A DNA stretch of 6,123 bases from Planctomycetia bacterium (GTDB taxonomy: Bacteria > Planctomycetota > Phycisphaerae > Phycisphaerales > SM1A02). The stretch is from contig JAACEA010000235.1 of NCBI GenBank assembly GCA_009936695.1, forward strand, positions 1 to 6,123, in the 5' to 3' direction. Positions 1 to 5,316 of the stretch are shown here, in pieces; positions within the stretch are counted from its first letter, which is position 1; each line of letters begins with the position of its first letter. The translations under genes and the position numbers were made by a program. Under the pieces are notes generated by a model, which was given only the letters and a program-made list of their open reading frames with translations, was not told the DNA's origin and did not search any database.

Positions 1-1001
1 AGGTCGTGCGAATCGGCCAGGAGATGGAGGTCAAGATCCTCAACATCGACCGCGAGAAGGAGAAGATCGCGCTCGGGCTCAAGCAGCTCGAAGCGTCGCC
101 GTGGGAGGAGATCGAGGGCAAGTACCCGATCGGCTGCCGCGTGAAGGGTTCCGTGGTCAATCTGATGACCTACGGCGCCTTCGTCCGCATCGAAGAGGGC
201 ATCGAAGGCCTCGTGCACATCTCCGAGATGTCCTGGACCCGTCGCATCAACCACCCCAGCGAATGCGTGCAGGTGGGAGACGAGGTCGAGGTCGTGGTGC
301 TCGACATCGACAAGGAGAAGCTCGAGATCTCCCTCGGCATGAAGCAGACCGAGGTCAACCCCTGGGAACTCGTCGCCGAGAAGTACCCCCCGGGCACGAT
401 CATCGAGGGCAAGGTTCGGAACCTCGCGAACTACGGCGCGTTCATCGAGATCGAGCCGGGCATCGACGGCCTGCTCCACGTCTCCGACATCTCCTGGACC
501 AAGAAGGTCGCTCACCCGAACGAGATCTTCCAGAAGGGCGAGGTCGTCAAGTGCGTGGTCATCGAGGTCGATCAGGAGAAGCAGCGGGTCGGTCTCGGCC
601 TGAAGCAGCTCAGCGAGGACCCGTGGATCGAAGCGATCCCGACCGCGTACCGCCCCGGCATGATCGTCAAGGGCAAGGTCACGAAGATCACCAACTTCGG
701 TGTCTTCGTCGAGCTCGAGGACAACCTCGAAGGTCTTCTCCACATCTCCGAACTCTCCGATCAGAAGATCGAGAACCCGCAGGACGTGGTCAAGGTCGAC
801 GACGAGGTGGACGTCAAGATCCTCCGCGTCGACATCGACGATCGGAAGATCGGCCTGAGCCTCAAGCGGGCGCAGTGGGGTGCGAACGACACCACCGACT
901 ATTCCGCCGACATCGGTGCCGACGGCTTCGAGAACCCGTCACCCAAGCGTGGTGGCATGGATGACCACGGTGCCATGGGTACCGACAAGATCCAGTTCTG
1001 A
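1..1001 (+). CDS. rpsA: 30S ribosomal protein S1, C-terminal part (5' end outside window)
   Basis: Ribosomal protein S1 binds mRNA through tandem S1 (OB-fold) repeats and helps load it on the 30S subunit. The reading frame is open from base 3, so the start codon lies upstream; the GTG at 6 is an internal valine. Visible are the tail of one repeat (to about base 90) and three complete repeats at about 132-347, 393-608 and 657-869. Each has the family hallmarks: a G-x-V-x-x-(L/I)-x-x-(Y/F)-G-(A/V)-F core, a 'G(L/I)(E/D)GL(L/V)H(I/V)S' segment and a closing 'GL(K)Q/SLKR' strand. The linkers carry the typical S1 tryptophans (SPW, NPW, DPW). By position these match the last repeats of a multi-repeat S1. 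A tail of about 43 residues follows, Gly/Asp-rich and probably disordered, ending at TGA 999-1001. RNA helicases and PNPase also carry S1 domains, but serial NPW-linked repeats point to S1 itself. Family assignment is very secure. Confidence 0.96.
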   Translation, partial: VVRIGQEMEVKILNIDREKEKIALGLKQLEASPWEEIEGKYPIGCRVKGSVVNLMTYGAFVRIEEGIEGLVHISEMSWTRRINHPSECVQVGDEVEVVVLDIDKEKLEISLGMKQTEVNPWELVAEKYPPGTIIEGKVRNLANYGAFIEIEPGIDGLLHVSDISWTKKVAHPNEIFQKGEVVKCVVIEVDQEKQRVGLGLKQLSEDPWIEAIPTAYRPGMIVKGKVTKITNFGVFVELEDNLEGLLHISELSDQKIENPQDVVKVDDEVDVKILRVDIDDRKIGLSLKRAQWGANDTTDYSADIGADGFENPSPKRGGMDDHGAMGTDKIQF

Positions 1002-1011
1002 TCACTCGCCG

Positions 1012-1033
1012 GTTCGTTCGAAGGTCGAAGAAC
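1012..1033 (+). other. Imperfect hairpin just upstream of the rpsA terminator
   Basis: GTTCGTTCGA (1012-1021) can pair with TCGAAGAAC (1025-1033) to give nine base pairs with one bulged G at 1016 and an AGG loop. It starts 10 nt after the rpsA stop and ends 2 nt before the terminator stem, so the two could stack coaxially. It may protect the rpsA 3' end or assist termination. The pairing is read directly; the function is inferred. Confidence 0.45.
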
Positions 1034-1035
1034 AC

Positions 1036-1070
1036 GCGGGCCCGTCCTTCCGAGGACGGGCCCGCATTTC
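1036..1070 (+). terminator. Probable intrinsic terminator of rpsA
   Basis: A perfect 13-bp stem (GCGGGCCCGTCCT at 1036-1048 with AGGACGGGCCCGC at 1053-1065) encloses the 4-nt loop TCCG, which belongs to the stable UNCG tetraloop class although here it is closed by a U-A pair. It is followed by ATTTC, a short and weak U run. It begins 34 nt after the rpsA stop. Stem strength and position support a terminator; the poor U-tract means it may rely partly on Rho or act mainly as a 3'-end stabiliser. Confidence 0.8.
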
Positions 1071-1334
1071 GTGGGGACCGGCATGCGACCTTAGGGCGGG
1101 GTCACCGATCCTCCCGCGAGAGAGAGTCTTGTGTTGGGTTCAGCACATCGCCATGAAGGTGAGACTGGTGAGCATGACGAGGCGACGACGATGGGCCGAG
1201 AACTGGAACAGCTGGAAAGCGAGCATGGGGTATTCTCCGATCTTTGGTTTTCGAACACTCGAGTCTGCCTCGTCCGCGTCGCGACGCAAGAGCCGACGTC
1301 GATTCCACGGCACCGACATGAACCGCCAGCCCGC
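1071..1334. other. Intergenic region between the rpsA terminator and the next gene
   Basis: No convincing gene is present. The frame of the downstream gene stays open back to GTG 1131, but its third-position G/C falls to roughly half there, well below the downstream coding part, so it is treated as noncoding. Another frame gives a 61-codon ORF (1154-1338) that meets the next start in an ATGA overlap; its G/C3 is about two thirds and it lacks an obvious ribosome binding site. A locally A/T-richer patch near 1228-1256 contains TATTCT (1231-1236), a weak -10-like match without a credible -35. Palindromes lie at 1276-1287 and 1294-1301. A promoter for the next gene should lie here, but none can be assigned with confidence. 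Confidence 0.5.
1276..1287. promoter_or_regulatory. 12-bp perfect palindrome upstream of the exported-protein gene
   Basis: GCGTCGCGACGC reads identically on both strands. A second palindrome, CGACGTCG, lies at 1294-1301, and the next start codon is at 1335. Such symmetric sites can be operators for dimeric regulators. GC-rich DNA produces short palindromes by chance, so this is only a candidate. Confidence 0.2.
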
Positions 1335-3065
1335 ATGATCAGAACCCCCCCCGATGCCGTCCCCGGAAACGCCTTCCGCGACCGAGCCTCATTCGGTTCT
1401 CGGACGGTCGTGATGCTTTCCATTCTCGTGTTCACGGGACTGGCGACCGCGAAACCACCGTCCATGGAGGAGGCCGTCTCCGGCTGGCTTCGGGCGAGGG
1501 CCTGGCTCGATGCGAACGCGCTTCCCGCCGAGACGTCCGAAGAATCCCGGATCGAGATCGCGGGCGCCGAGGCGGTCGGCGTGGTCCTCCGAATGGATGG
1601 TCGGTCGATCGGACGCGGCGACGATCCCGCCGGCGATGATCGGGCCGTGCGACGAGCCCTCGGCCGCGCCCTCGCGCAGGCGTTCGGCAACGAACGGGTC
1701 CGCGATCTGCCCGCCGCGATTCGAAGCACCCTTCCCTCGCGCCTGGCGCTCGAACTCGAGTTCGCAGGCGTCGACGAACCCCTGCTCGGAGGCACGCTCG
1801 CCGCCGCCGCCCGGCGAGTCCGACCCGGGATCGACGGCATCGCGATCCGACGCGGCACCTCGATCGCGCGGAGCCTGCCCGGACGCGAACTCGCGACCGG
1901 GACCGCGGGCGCGACCTCCTCGACCATCTTCCGACTTCTCGACGAGCTCGGACTCCCTCCCCGGGACCTGCCGCAACTCCGGGAACTGGACCAGGTGTCG
2001 CTCCGACGGTTCGAGACGATCCGAATCGGCCAGGCCGCGTCGGACGAGTTTCCTCGGGTGCTTCTTCGATCGGGGGACCGCGTGGCGCTCGGCCCCCTCG
2101 AGCCCGCGCCCATCGAGGAGACGCGGCGAGGAATCGTCGCGAACATGCTCGGCCATCGGCCGGTGGACGTCGAAGACGCGGCGGACCGCCCCCGATTCCT
2201 CGGCGACTACGACCCGATCGCGGATCGGCACGAGCCATTCGAAGCGACTCCCGCCGATCGCCTGCTCGCCGCGTGGGCCTTGGCGGCGAGCGCAACGGCC
2301 GGCTCCGGCGACCCCGCGCTCGACCGCCGATCCAGGGCCACTGCGATCGCCCTGCTCCGCGAGACCACCGATCTTGAATTGCAGGATCCGGCCTGCGCCG
2401 ATCTCGCGTTGCTCACCGCCACCGCCCTCGACGACTACCGGGAAATCGGACGGATCCTCGAGAAGATCCAGACGGGACCCGCGCCCGCTGATCCCGTGGG
2501 ACGAGCACGACGGGCCGCCGCGATGGGAGCGGCGCCGGCGAACATCGTCGACGACAATCGCTTCACGCAGCACTTCGAAGACGCCTGGAGCGCGAACCGC
2601 TCGGTCGACGCCATGATCGCCTCGTTCGAATGGCTGGCGCTCGCCGAGCGGAGCATGCGACGACGGACCGGCGAGGCGTCACCTCGACTCGAGGCGCTGC
2701 GGGCCGTCCGGGATTCACTCCTGCTTCGACAGGAGACCGACGCGACGACCGACATCGCAGGGGGCCTCGAACTCCGTGCCGGCAGCAGGACCACCGTCGA
2801 CGCCCGGACGCTTCGACCGGGCCTCGCCATGGCGATCCTCGAACACCTGCCGAGTGACGACCCGATCGCCAATCGTCGCGGTACCGCGGGCCTGGAAGGA
2901 ATCGTCCGCTTCCTGCGGCAGCTCGAGACCACGGAACGGGATGCTCGGCTGCTCCCGGGATGGCGGAAAGCCTCGGGCGGCCTCCGCATCGCCCCCTGGT
3001 CCGCACGGCAATCCGTCGCCGCGAACGCGACGGCCGTCCTCCTGCTCCTTGAATCGATCTCCTGA
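1335..3065 (+). CDS. Exported protein with AMMECR1-like N-terminal half and helical toroid-like C-terminal half; function unknown
   Basis: The predicted product has 576 residues. A signal peptide is likely: an Arg-containing N-region, a hydrophobic stretch at about 25-38 (VVMLSILVFTGLA) and an A-T-A cleavage site before Lys40. Residues about 80-235 resemble the AMMECR1 family in order of elements: a 'GVVLRMDGRSIGRG' strand pair where AMMECR1 has its LRGC(I/V)G strand, then a helix, then 'LALELEFAG.DEPL', 'VRPGIDGIAIRRG', 'LPGREL', a 'LLDELGLPP' helix and 'VSLRRFETI'. The cysteine of the classical LRGC(I/V)G motif is absent. Residues about 305-576 are mostly helical. The end, with 'GLEGIVRFLRQL', 'GGLRIAPWS' and 'VAANATAVLLLLES', resembles the last hairpins of alpha/alpha-toroid proteins (prenyltransferase or terpene-cyclase-like); the toroid reading is weaker than the AMMECR1 one. 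ATG 1335 was chosen because it precedes the signal peptide; ATG 1413 is an alternative giving a very short one. Neither has a Shine-Dalgarno. The gene is real by length and codon use; the role is not known. Confidence 0.85.
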   Translation: MIRTPPDAVPGNAFRDRASFGSRTVVMLSILVFTGLATAKPPSMEEAVSGWLRARAWLDANALPAETSEESRIEIAGAEAVGVVLRMDGRSIGRGDDPAGDDRAVRRALGRALAQAFGNERVRDLPAAIRSTLPSRLALELEFAGVDEPLLGGTLAAAARRVRPGIDGIAIRRGTSIARSLPGRELATGTAGATSSTIFRLLDELGLPPRDLPQLRELDQVSLRRFETIRIGQAASDEFPRVLLRSGDRVALGPLEPAPIEETRRGIVANMLGHRPVDVEDAADRPRFLGDYDPIADRHEPFEATPADRLLAAWALAASATAGSGDPALDRRSRATAIALLRETTDLELQDPACADLALLTATALDDYREIGRILEKIQTGPAPADPVGRARRAAAMGAAPANIVDDNRFTQHFEDAWSANRSVDAMIASFEWLALAERSMRRRTGEASPRLEALRAVRDSLLLRQETDATTDIAGGLELRAGSRTTVDARTLRPGLAMAILEHLPSDDPIANRRGTAGLEGIVRFLRQLETTERDARLLPGWRKASGGLRIAPWSARQSVAANATAVLLLLESIS

Positions 3066-3072
3066 GTCACGA

Positions 3073-3090
3073 GGCTCGGCCGCCGAAGCC
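3073..3090 (+). terminator. Weak hairpin 8 nt after the exported-protein stop codon
   Basis: GGCTCGG (3073-3079) pairs with CCGA (3083-3086) and GCC (3088-3090), giving seven base pairs with a bulged A at 3087 and a CCG loop. It sits immediately behind the stop at 3065 but has no U-tract. It could be a 3'-end stabiliser or a weak terminator, or chance in GC-rich sequence. Confidence 0.25.
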
Positions 3091-3173
3091 GCGGAATCGG
3101 CGATCTCGGGTCACTGGTGGCCGGCATGCCCCCTCTTCTGGCCTGTGCATGGGGTTTTGTCGGATCCATTCCC

Positions 3174-3179
3174 TATACT
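3174..3179 (+). promoter_or_regulatory. Candidate -10 box (TATACT) for the paralogue-pair operon
   Basis: TATACT matches the bacterial -10 consensus TATAAT at five of six positions and stands out in GC-rich surroundings. The positions 17 bp upstream (3151-3156, GGGGTT) do not form a good -35; TTGTCG at 3157-3162 resembles a -35 but is only 11 bp away. If used, transcription would start near 3185 and leave a 5' leader of about 105-110 nt before ATG 3292. That leader contains a small hairpin, TCTTG (3198-3202) with CAAGA (3208-3212). Confidence 0.4.
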
Positions 3180-3279
3180 CGACGGACGTTCCATGGGTCT
3201 TGTGCGGCAAGAGATGCCGCCGAGCCACCCGTCGACAAGGTGGAACCGAGAAGCATCCCGATCGTCCAAGCACCGGACT

Positions 3280-3283
3280 GGAG
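3280..3283 (+). promoter_or_regulatory. Shine-Dalgarno (GGAG) that fixes the start at 3292
   Basis: GGAG lies 8 nt before ATG 3292. Together with the signal peptide that begins there, it favours this start over the in-frame ATGs further upstream, which would bury the signal sequence. Confidence 0.6.
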
Positions 3284-3291
3284 CCCTCGCC

Positions 3292-4344
3292 ATGCAGAAG
3301 ATCACGAACCGCCTCTCCCTCGTCGCGATTCTCGCCGCCGGCATCGCCCCCGCGTGGACCTGCGACTCGGCCATGGGCCAGAACCTCTCCGACCGGATCC
3401 GTGCCGTCGCGAAACAGCGAGAAGCCGAGGCCTCCCGCGACACCAGTCAGGCCGCTCTCCTCGGTGCCCTGATCTACACCGACATCAGCGTGGACTTCGA
3501 CGAGACGCCGGCCCGCGAGGCCTTCGACTACCTGCGTCAGATCCTGGGCGTCGATCTCGTCGTCCGGTACAACGATGACCGCAGCGGCCTGGGCATCGAC
3601 CCCGAGGCGCCGATCACCTTGAAAGCGACGGACAAGCCTGCGCTCACGGTGGTCGAGATGATGCTCGACCAGTGCGGCGATCTCGACCCCTGCACCTGGC
3701 AGCTCCGCCGAGGCTTCATCGAGCTCGGCACCAAGGAGCGACTCTCCGCCCCGGCGGCTCGCAAGCTGCGGATGTACCCGATTCGCGACCTCCTCTTCGA
3801 AGTCCCGATGTTCGACAACGCACCCGAATTCGACCTGAGCAGTTCCCTCCAGTCCGGCGGTGGTGGCGCCGGCGGCGGTGGCGGCGGGTTCGGCGGCGGT
3901 GGTGGCGGCGGCGGATTCGGCGGCGGCGGTGGTGGTGGTGGCGGCGGCGGATTCGGCGGCGGTGGCGGTGGTGGCGGCGGCGGCGGTGGCGGCGGTGCTC
4001 CATTCGGCAATCCCGAAGGCGAGCCGGAACGCCTCTCCGAGGAGGAGAAGACGCAGCAGCTGATCGACATCATCGTCGAGACCATCGAGCCGGAGGCCTG
4101 GCAGATGAACGGTGGCGATGCGGCTTCCATTCGCTACTACGAAGGCGTTCTGATCATCCGCGCCCCGGACTACATCCAGCGACAGATCGGCGGCTATCCG
4201 TTCGCACCGAGACGACGGGCGGCGCCGACGCAGTCCCGAAACGGACGCTACGTGAGCTTCTCCGCACCGATCTCGATCATCGAGAACGTGAAGTTCCGTG
4301 GAACCACGGTCACCGGGTCCGCTGGAGGCGGCGGAAACCCCTGA
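3292..4344 (+). CDS. Exported two-domain protein with STN/secretin-N-like domain and long polyglycine linker (paralogue A)
   Basis: The product has 350 residues. Residues 1-30 form a signal peptide (two basic residues near the N-terminus, core LSLVAILAAGIAPA, likely cleavage after A-M-G before Gln30), so it acts outside the cytoplasm. Residues about 62-147 alternate strands and helices like the short N-domains of secretins and TonB transducers (STN type): 'ISVDFDETPAREAFDYL' helix, 'ILGVDLVV' strand, 'APITLKATDKPAL', a second helix, then 'WQLRRGFIELGT'. Two cysteines, C128 and C134, could form a disulfide. A conserved motif, 'YPIRDLLFEVPMF' (162-174), follows. Residues 189-235 are 43 Gly, one Ala and three Phe. 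Residues about 255-302 form a C-terminal domain with 'IEPEAW' and 'VLIIRAPDYI'. There is no secretin beta-barrel domain, so it is not itself a secretin. The next gene is a divergent paralogue 10 nt downstream. Exact function unknown; a structural or docking role in the periplasm or at the surface is inference. Confidence 0.88.
   Translation: MQKITNRLSLVAILAAGIAPAWTCDSAMGQNLSDRIRAVAKQREAEASRDTSQAALLGALIYTDISVDFDETPAREAFDYLRQILGVDLVVRYNDDRSGLGIDPEAPITLKATDKPALTVVEMMLDQCGDLDPCTWQLRRGFIELGTKERLSAPAARKLRMYPIRDLLFEVPMFDNAPEFDLSSSLQSGGGGAGGGGGGFGGGGGGGGFGGGGGGGGGGGFGGGGGGGGGGGGGGAPFGNPEGEPERLSEEEKTQQLIDIIVETIEPEAWQMNGGDAASIRYYEGVLIIRAPDYIQRQIGGYPFAPRRRAAPTQSRNGRYVSFSAPISIIENVKFRGTTVTGSAGGGGNP
3856..3996 (+). 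repeat. Polyglycine-coding low-complexity tract (47 codons)
   Basis: GGN codons encode blocks of 4, 6, 8, 11 and 14 glycines. The first two blocks are separated by Ala and the others by Phe. Each Phe codon in the tract is TTC preceded by GGG or GGA, giving units GGR-TTC-GGC-GGC that look like imperfect duplications. Codons are about 26 GGC, 14 GGT, 2 GGA and 1 GGG. The tract links the two folded domains of the protein. Such arrays are prone to slippage in vivo and to assembly collapse. Confidence 0.95.
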
Positions 4345-4347
4345 GGA
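4344..4347 (+). promoter_or_regulatory. Shine-Dalgarno (AGGA) overlapping the upstream stop codon
   Basis: AGGA shares its first base with the TGA stop of paralogue A (4342-4344) and lies 7 nt before ATG 4355. This arrangement favours coupled translation of the two paralogues and fixes the start of the second. Confidence 0.6.
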
Positions 4348-4354
4348 TCCGACC

Positions 4355-5290
4355 ATGCGACGACACTCGACCGCGACACTCCTCCTCGCGTTGGTGGCCG
4401 CATGCCCGATCGGTGATCGTCCGACCGAAGCCGCCTCCACGCCGATCACGTTGAATTCCACCACGGAGACGGGGACCATCCGAATCGTCGGGGCGGAGCG
4501 CACGCGGCCCGATGGCGACCTCTGGGCCCGCTCCGACGCGGACGTCCACGGACGACTGGCCCTGCTGCGCGTCGAGATCATCTGTGAGGACGCGGATCCG
4601 CGACGCGCCAGACGCGCATTCGCCGACGTGCTCGGCCTCAACTTCATCGATCACTTCCCCAAGTCCGGGCAGGATGCGCAGGCTCCAGCGACCATCTCGA
4701 TCTCGCTTCGGGACGTCACCGCCGCCGAAGCTCTCGAAGCCCTCATCGAGGCGTCGAGCGGGAGTCGTCGTGGCGCCTGGCAGGTTCGCTCCGGCATCCT
4801 CGAAGTCGGTCCGCGGGAGACGCTCGCACGTCGCACCCGACCGATCACCCGCGTGATCGAGGTGACCGACCTGCTGCTCGAACCACCGTCCTTCGTCCCC
4901 CCCGACCACTACCTTCGAGGGTTCGGGCTCGGCGCAAGCGATGAGAAGACGCGACGCCGGACGCCGCGGCAGATCGGCGCGGATCTCGTCGGTTCGATCG
5001 TCGCCCAGGTCGAACCGGACGCGTGGCATCCGGTGAGCGAGGCCGAGATCGCGGATGGCCTGGTCGACCCGGTGGATCCCCGGGATCCGTACCGGGGCAG
5101 GAACCTCGATCCCGGACGGCTCGATCCGGAAACCGAGACGCCGGTTCCGATCTACGTGCAGGGAAGATGGGCGAGTGTCCGACTCAAGGACCGCGTGATC
5201 GTGGTCCGCGCCCCGGCCTTCGTGCTGATGGGCATCGAGGGGCTCCCCAAACCGGTTCCGCCGCCCGCGATCCTGCTCGAGCCGCGATGA
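4355..5290 (+). CDS. Putative lipoprotein, tandem paralogue of the upstream exported protein (paralogue B)
   Basis: The product has 311 residues. The N-terminus has two arginines, a hydrophobic core and a lipobox-like V-A-A-C ending at Cys17, which predicts lipid anchoring; signal peptidase I cleavage near residue 27 is the alternative. Residues about 72-152 follow paralogue A element by element: 'DADPRRARRAFADVLGLNFI', then 'ATISISLRDVTAAEALEAL', then 'AWQVRSGILEVGPRETL' opposite 'TWQLRRGFIELGTKERL'. The core motif 'EVTDLLLEPPSF' (169-180) matches 'PIRDLLFEVPMF'. The C-terminal domain has 'VEPDAW' (219-224) and 'RVIVVRAPAFV' (280-290), matching 'IEPEAW' and 'VLIIRAPDYI'. There is no glycine tract; instead about 45 residues with five Asp-Pro pairs (238-258) are inserted inside the C-terminal domain. 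The paralogue relation is seen by eye; identity is low but the order of motifs is the same. Function unknown, presumably partner or variant of paralogue A in the envelope. Confidence 0.86.
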   Translation: MRRHSTATLLLALVAACPIGDRPTEAASTPITLNSTTETGTIRIVGAERTRPDGDLWARSDADVHGRLALLRVEIICEDADPRRARRAFADVLGLNFIDHFPKSGQDAQAPATISISLRDVTAAEALEALIEASSGSRRGAWQVRSGILEVGPRETLARRTRPITRVIEVTDLLLEPPSFVPPDHYLRGFGLGASDEKTRRRTPRQIGADLVGSIVAQVEPDAWHPVSEAEIADGLVDPVDPRDPYRGRNLDPGRLDPETETPVPIYVQGRWASVRLKDRVIVVRAPAFVLMGIEGLPKPVPPPAILLEPR

Positions 5291-5316
5291 GCGTCCGACA
5301 TCGTCCGACTCGATGA
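5287..5316 (+). CDS. Nine-codon mini-ORF bridging paralogue B and the glycosyltransferase gene
   Basis: ATG 5287 overlaps the stop of paralogue B as ATGA (5287-5290). The ORF encodes MSVRHRPTR, and its TGA (5314-5316) overlaps the glycosyltransferase ATG at 5313 as a second ATGA. It contains two copies of CGTCCGAC (5292-5299 and 5302-5309). No Shine-Dalgarno is seen for the glycosyltransferase start, so ribosomes ending on paralogue B could restart here and hand over to the next gene. The peptide itself is unlikely to be functional. It may be coincidence. Confidence 0.25.
   Translation: MSVRHRPTR

Noticed and set aside
1131..1334. N-terminal extension of the exported-protein gene back to GTG 1131
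   Set aside because: Third-position G/C drops to about half in this stretch, and an upstream start would place the signal peptide about 90 residues inside the protein.
1091..2146. Minus-strand frame of 351 codons overlapping the exported-protein gene
   Set aside because: The composition is Arg/Ser-rich with no recognisable motif, as expected for a shadow frame in GC-rich DNA.
3129..3158. CCCCC ... GGGG followed by TTTT as a terminator of the exported-protein gene
   Set aside because: Only four or five base pairs can form around a loop of more than 15 nt, which is too weak to call.
3856..3996. Glycine tract as a sign of a PE_PGRS protein, silk-like protein or CRISPR/tandem repeat locus
   Set aside because: There is no PE domain, the repeat is a coding linker between two folded domains, and no spacer-repeat organisation exists.
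3537..4130. Polyproline-rich minus-strand frame
   Set aside because: The proline runs are the reverse complement of GGN glycine codons. The + strand frame has a signal peptide, a ribosome binding site and a paralogue.
3292..4344. Paralogue A as a type II/IV secretin (GspD/PilQ)
   Set aside because: The N-domain looks STN-like, but the protein is short and lacks the C-terminal secretin barrel domain.
3067..4647. Long open frame on the minus strand (526 codons)
   Set aside because: It is antisense to paralogue A; its low-complexity Ala/Thr part is only the glycine tract read in reverse.
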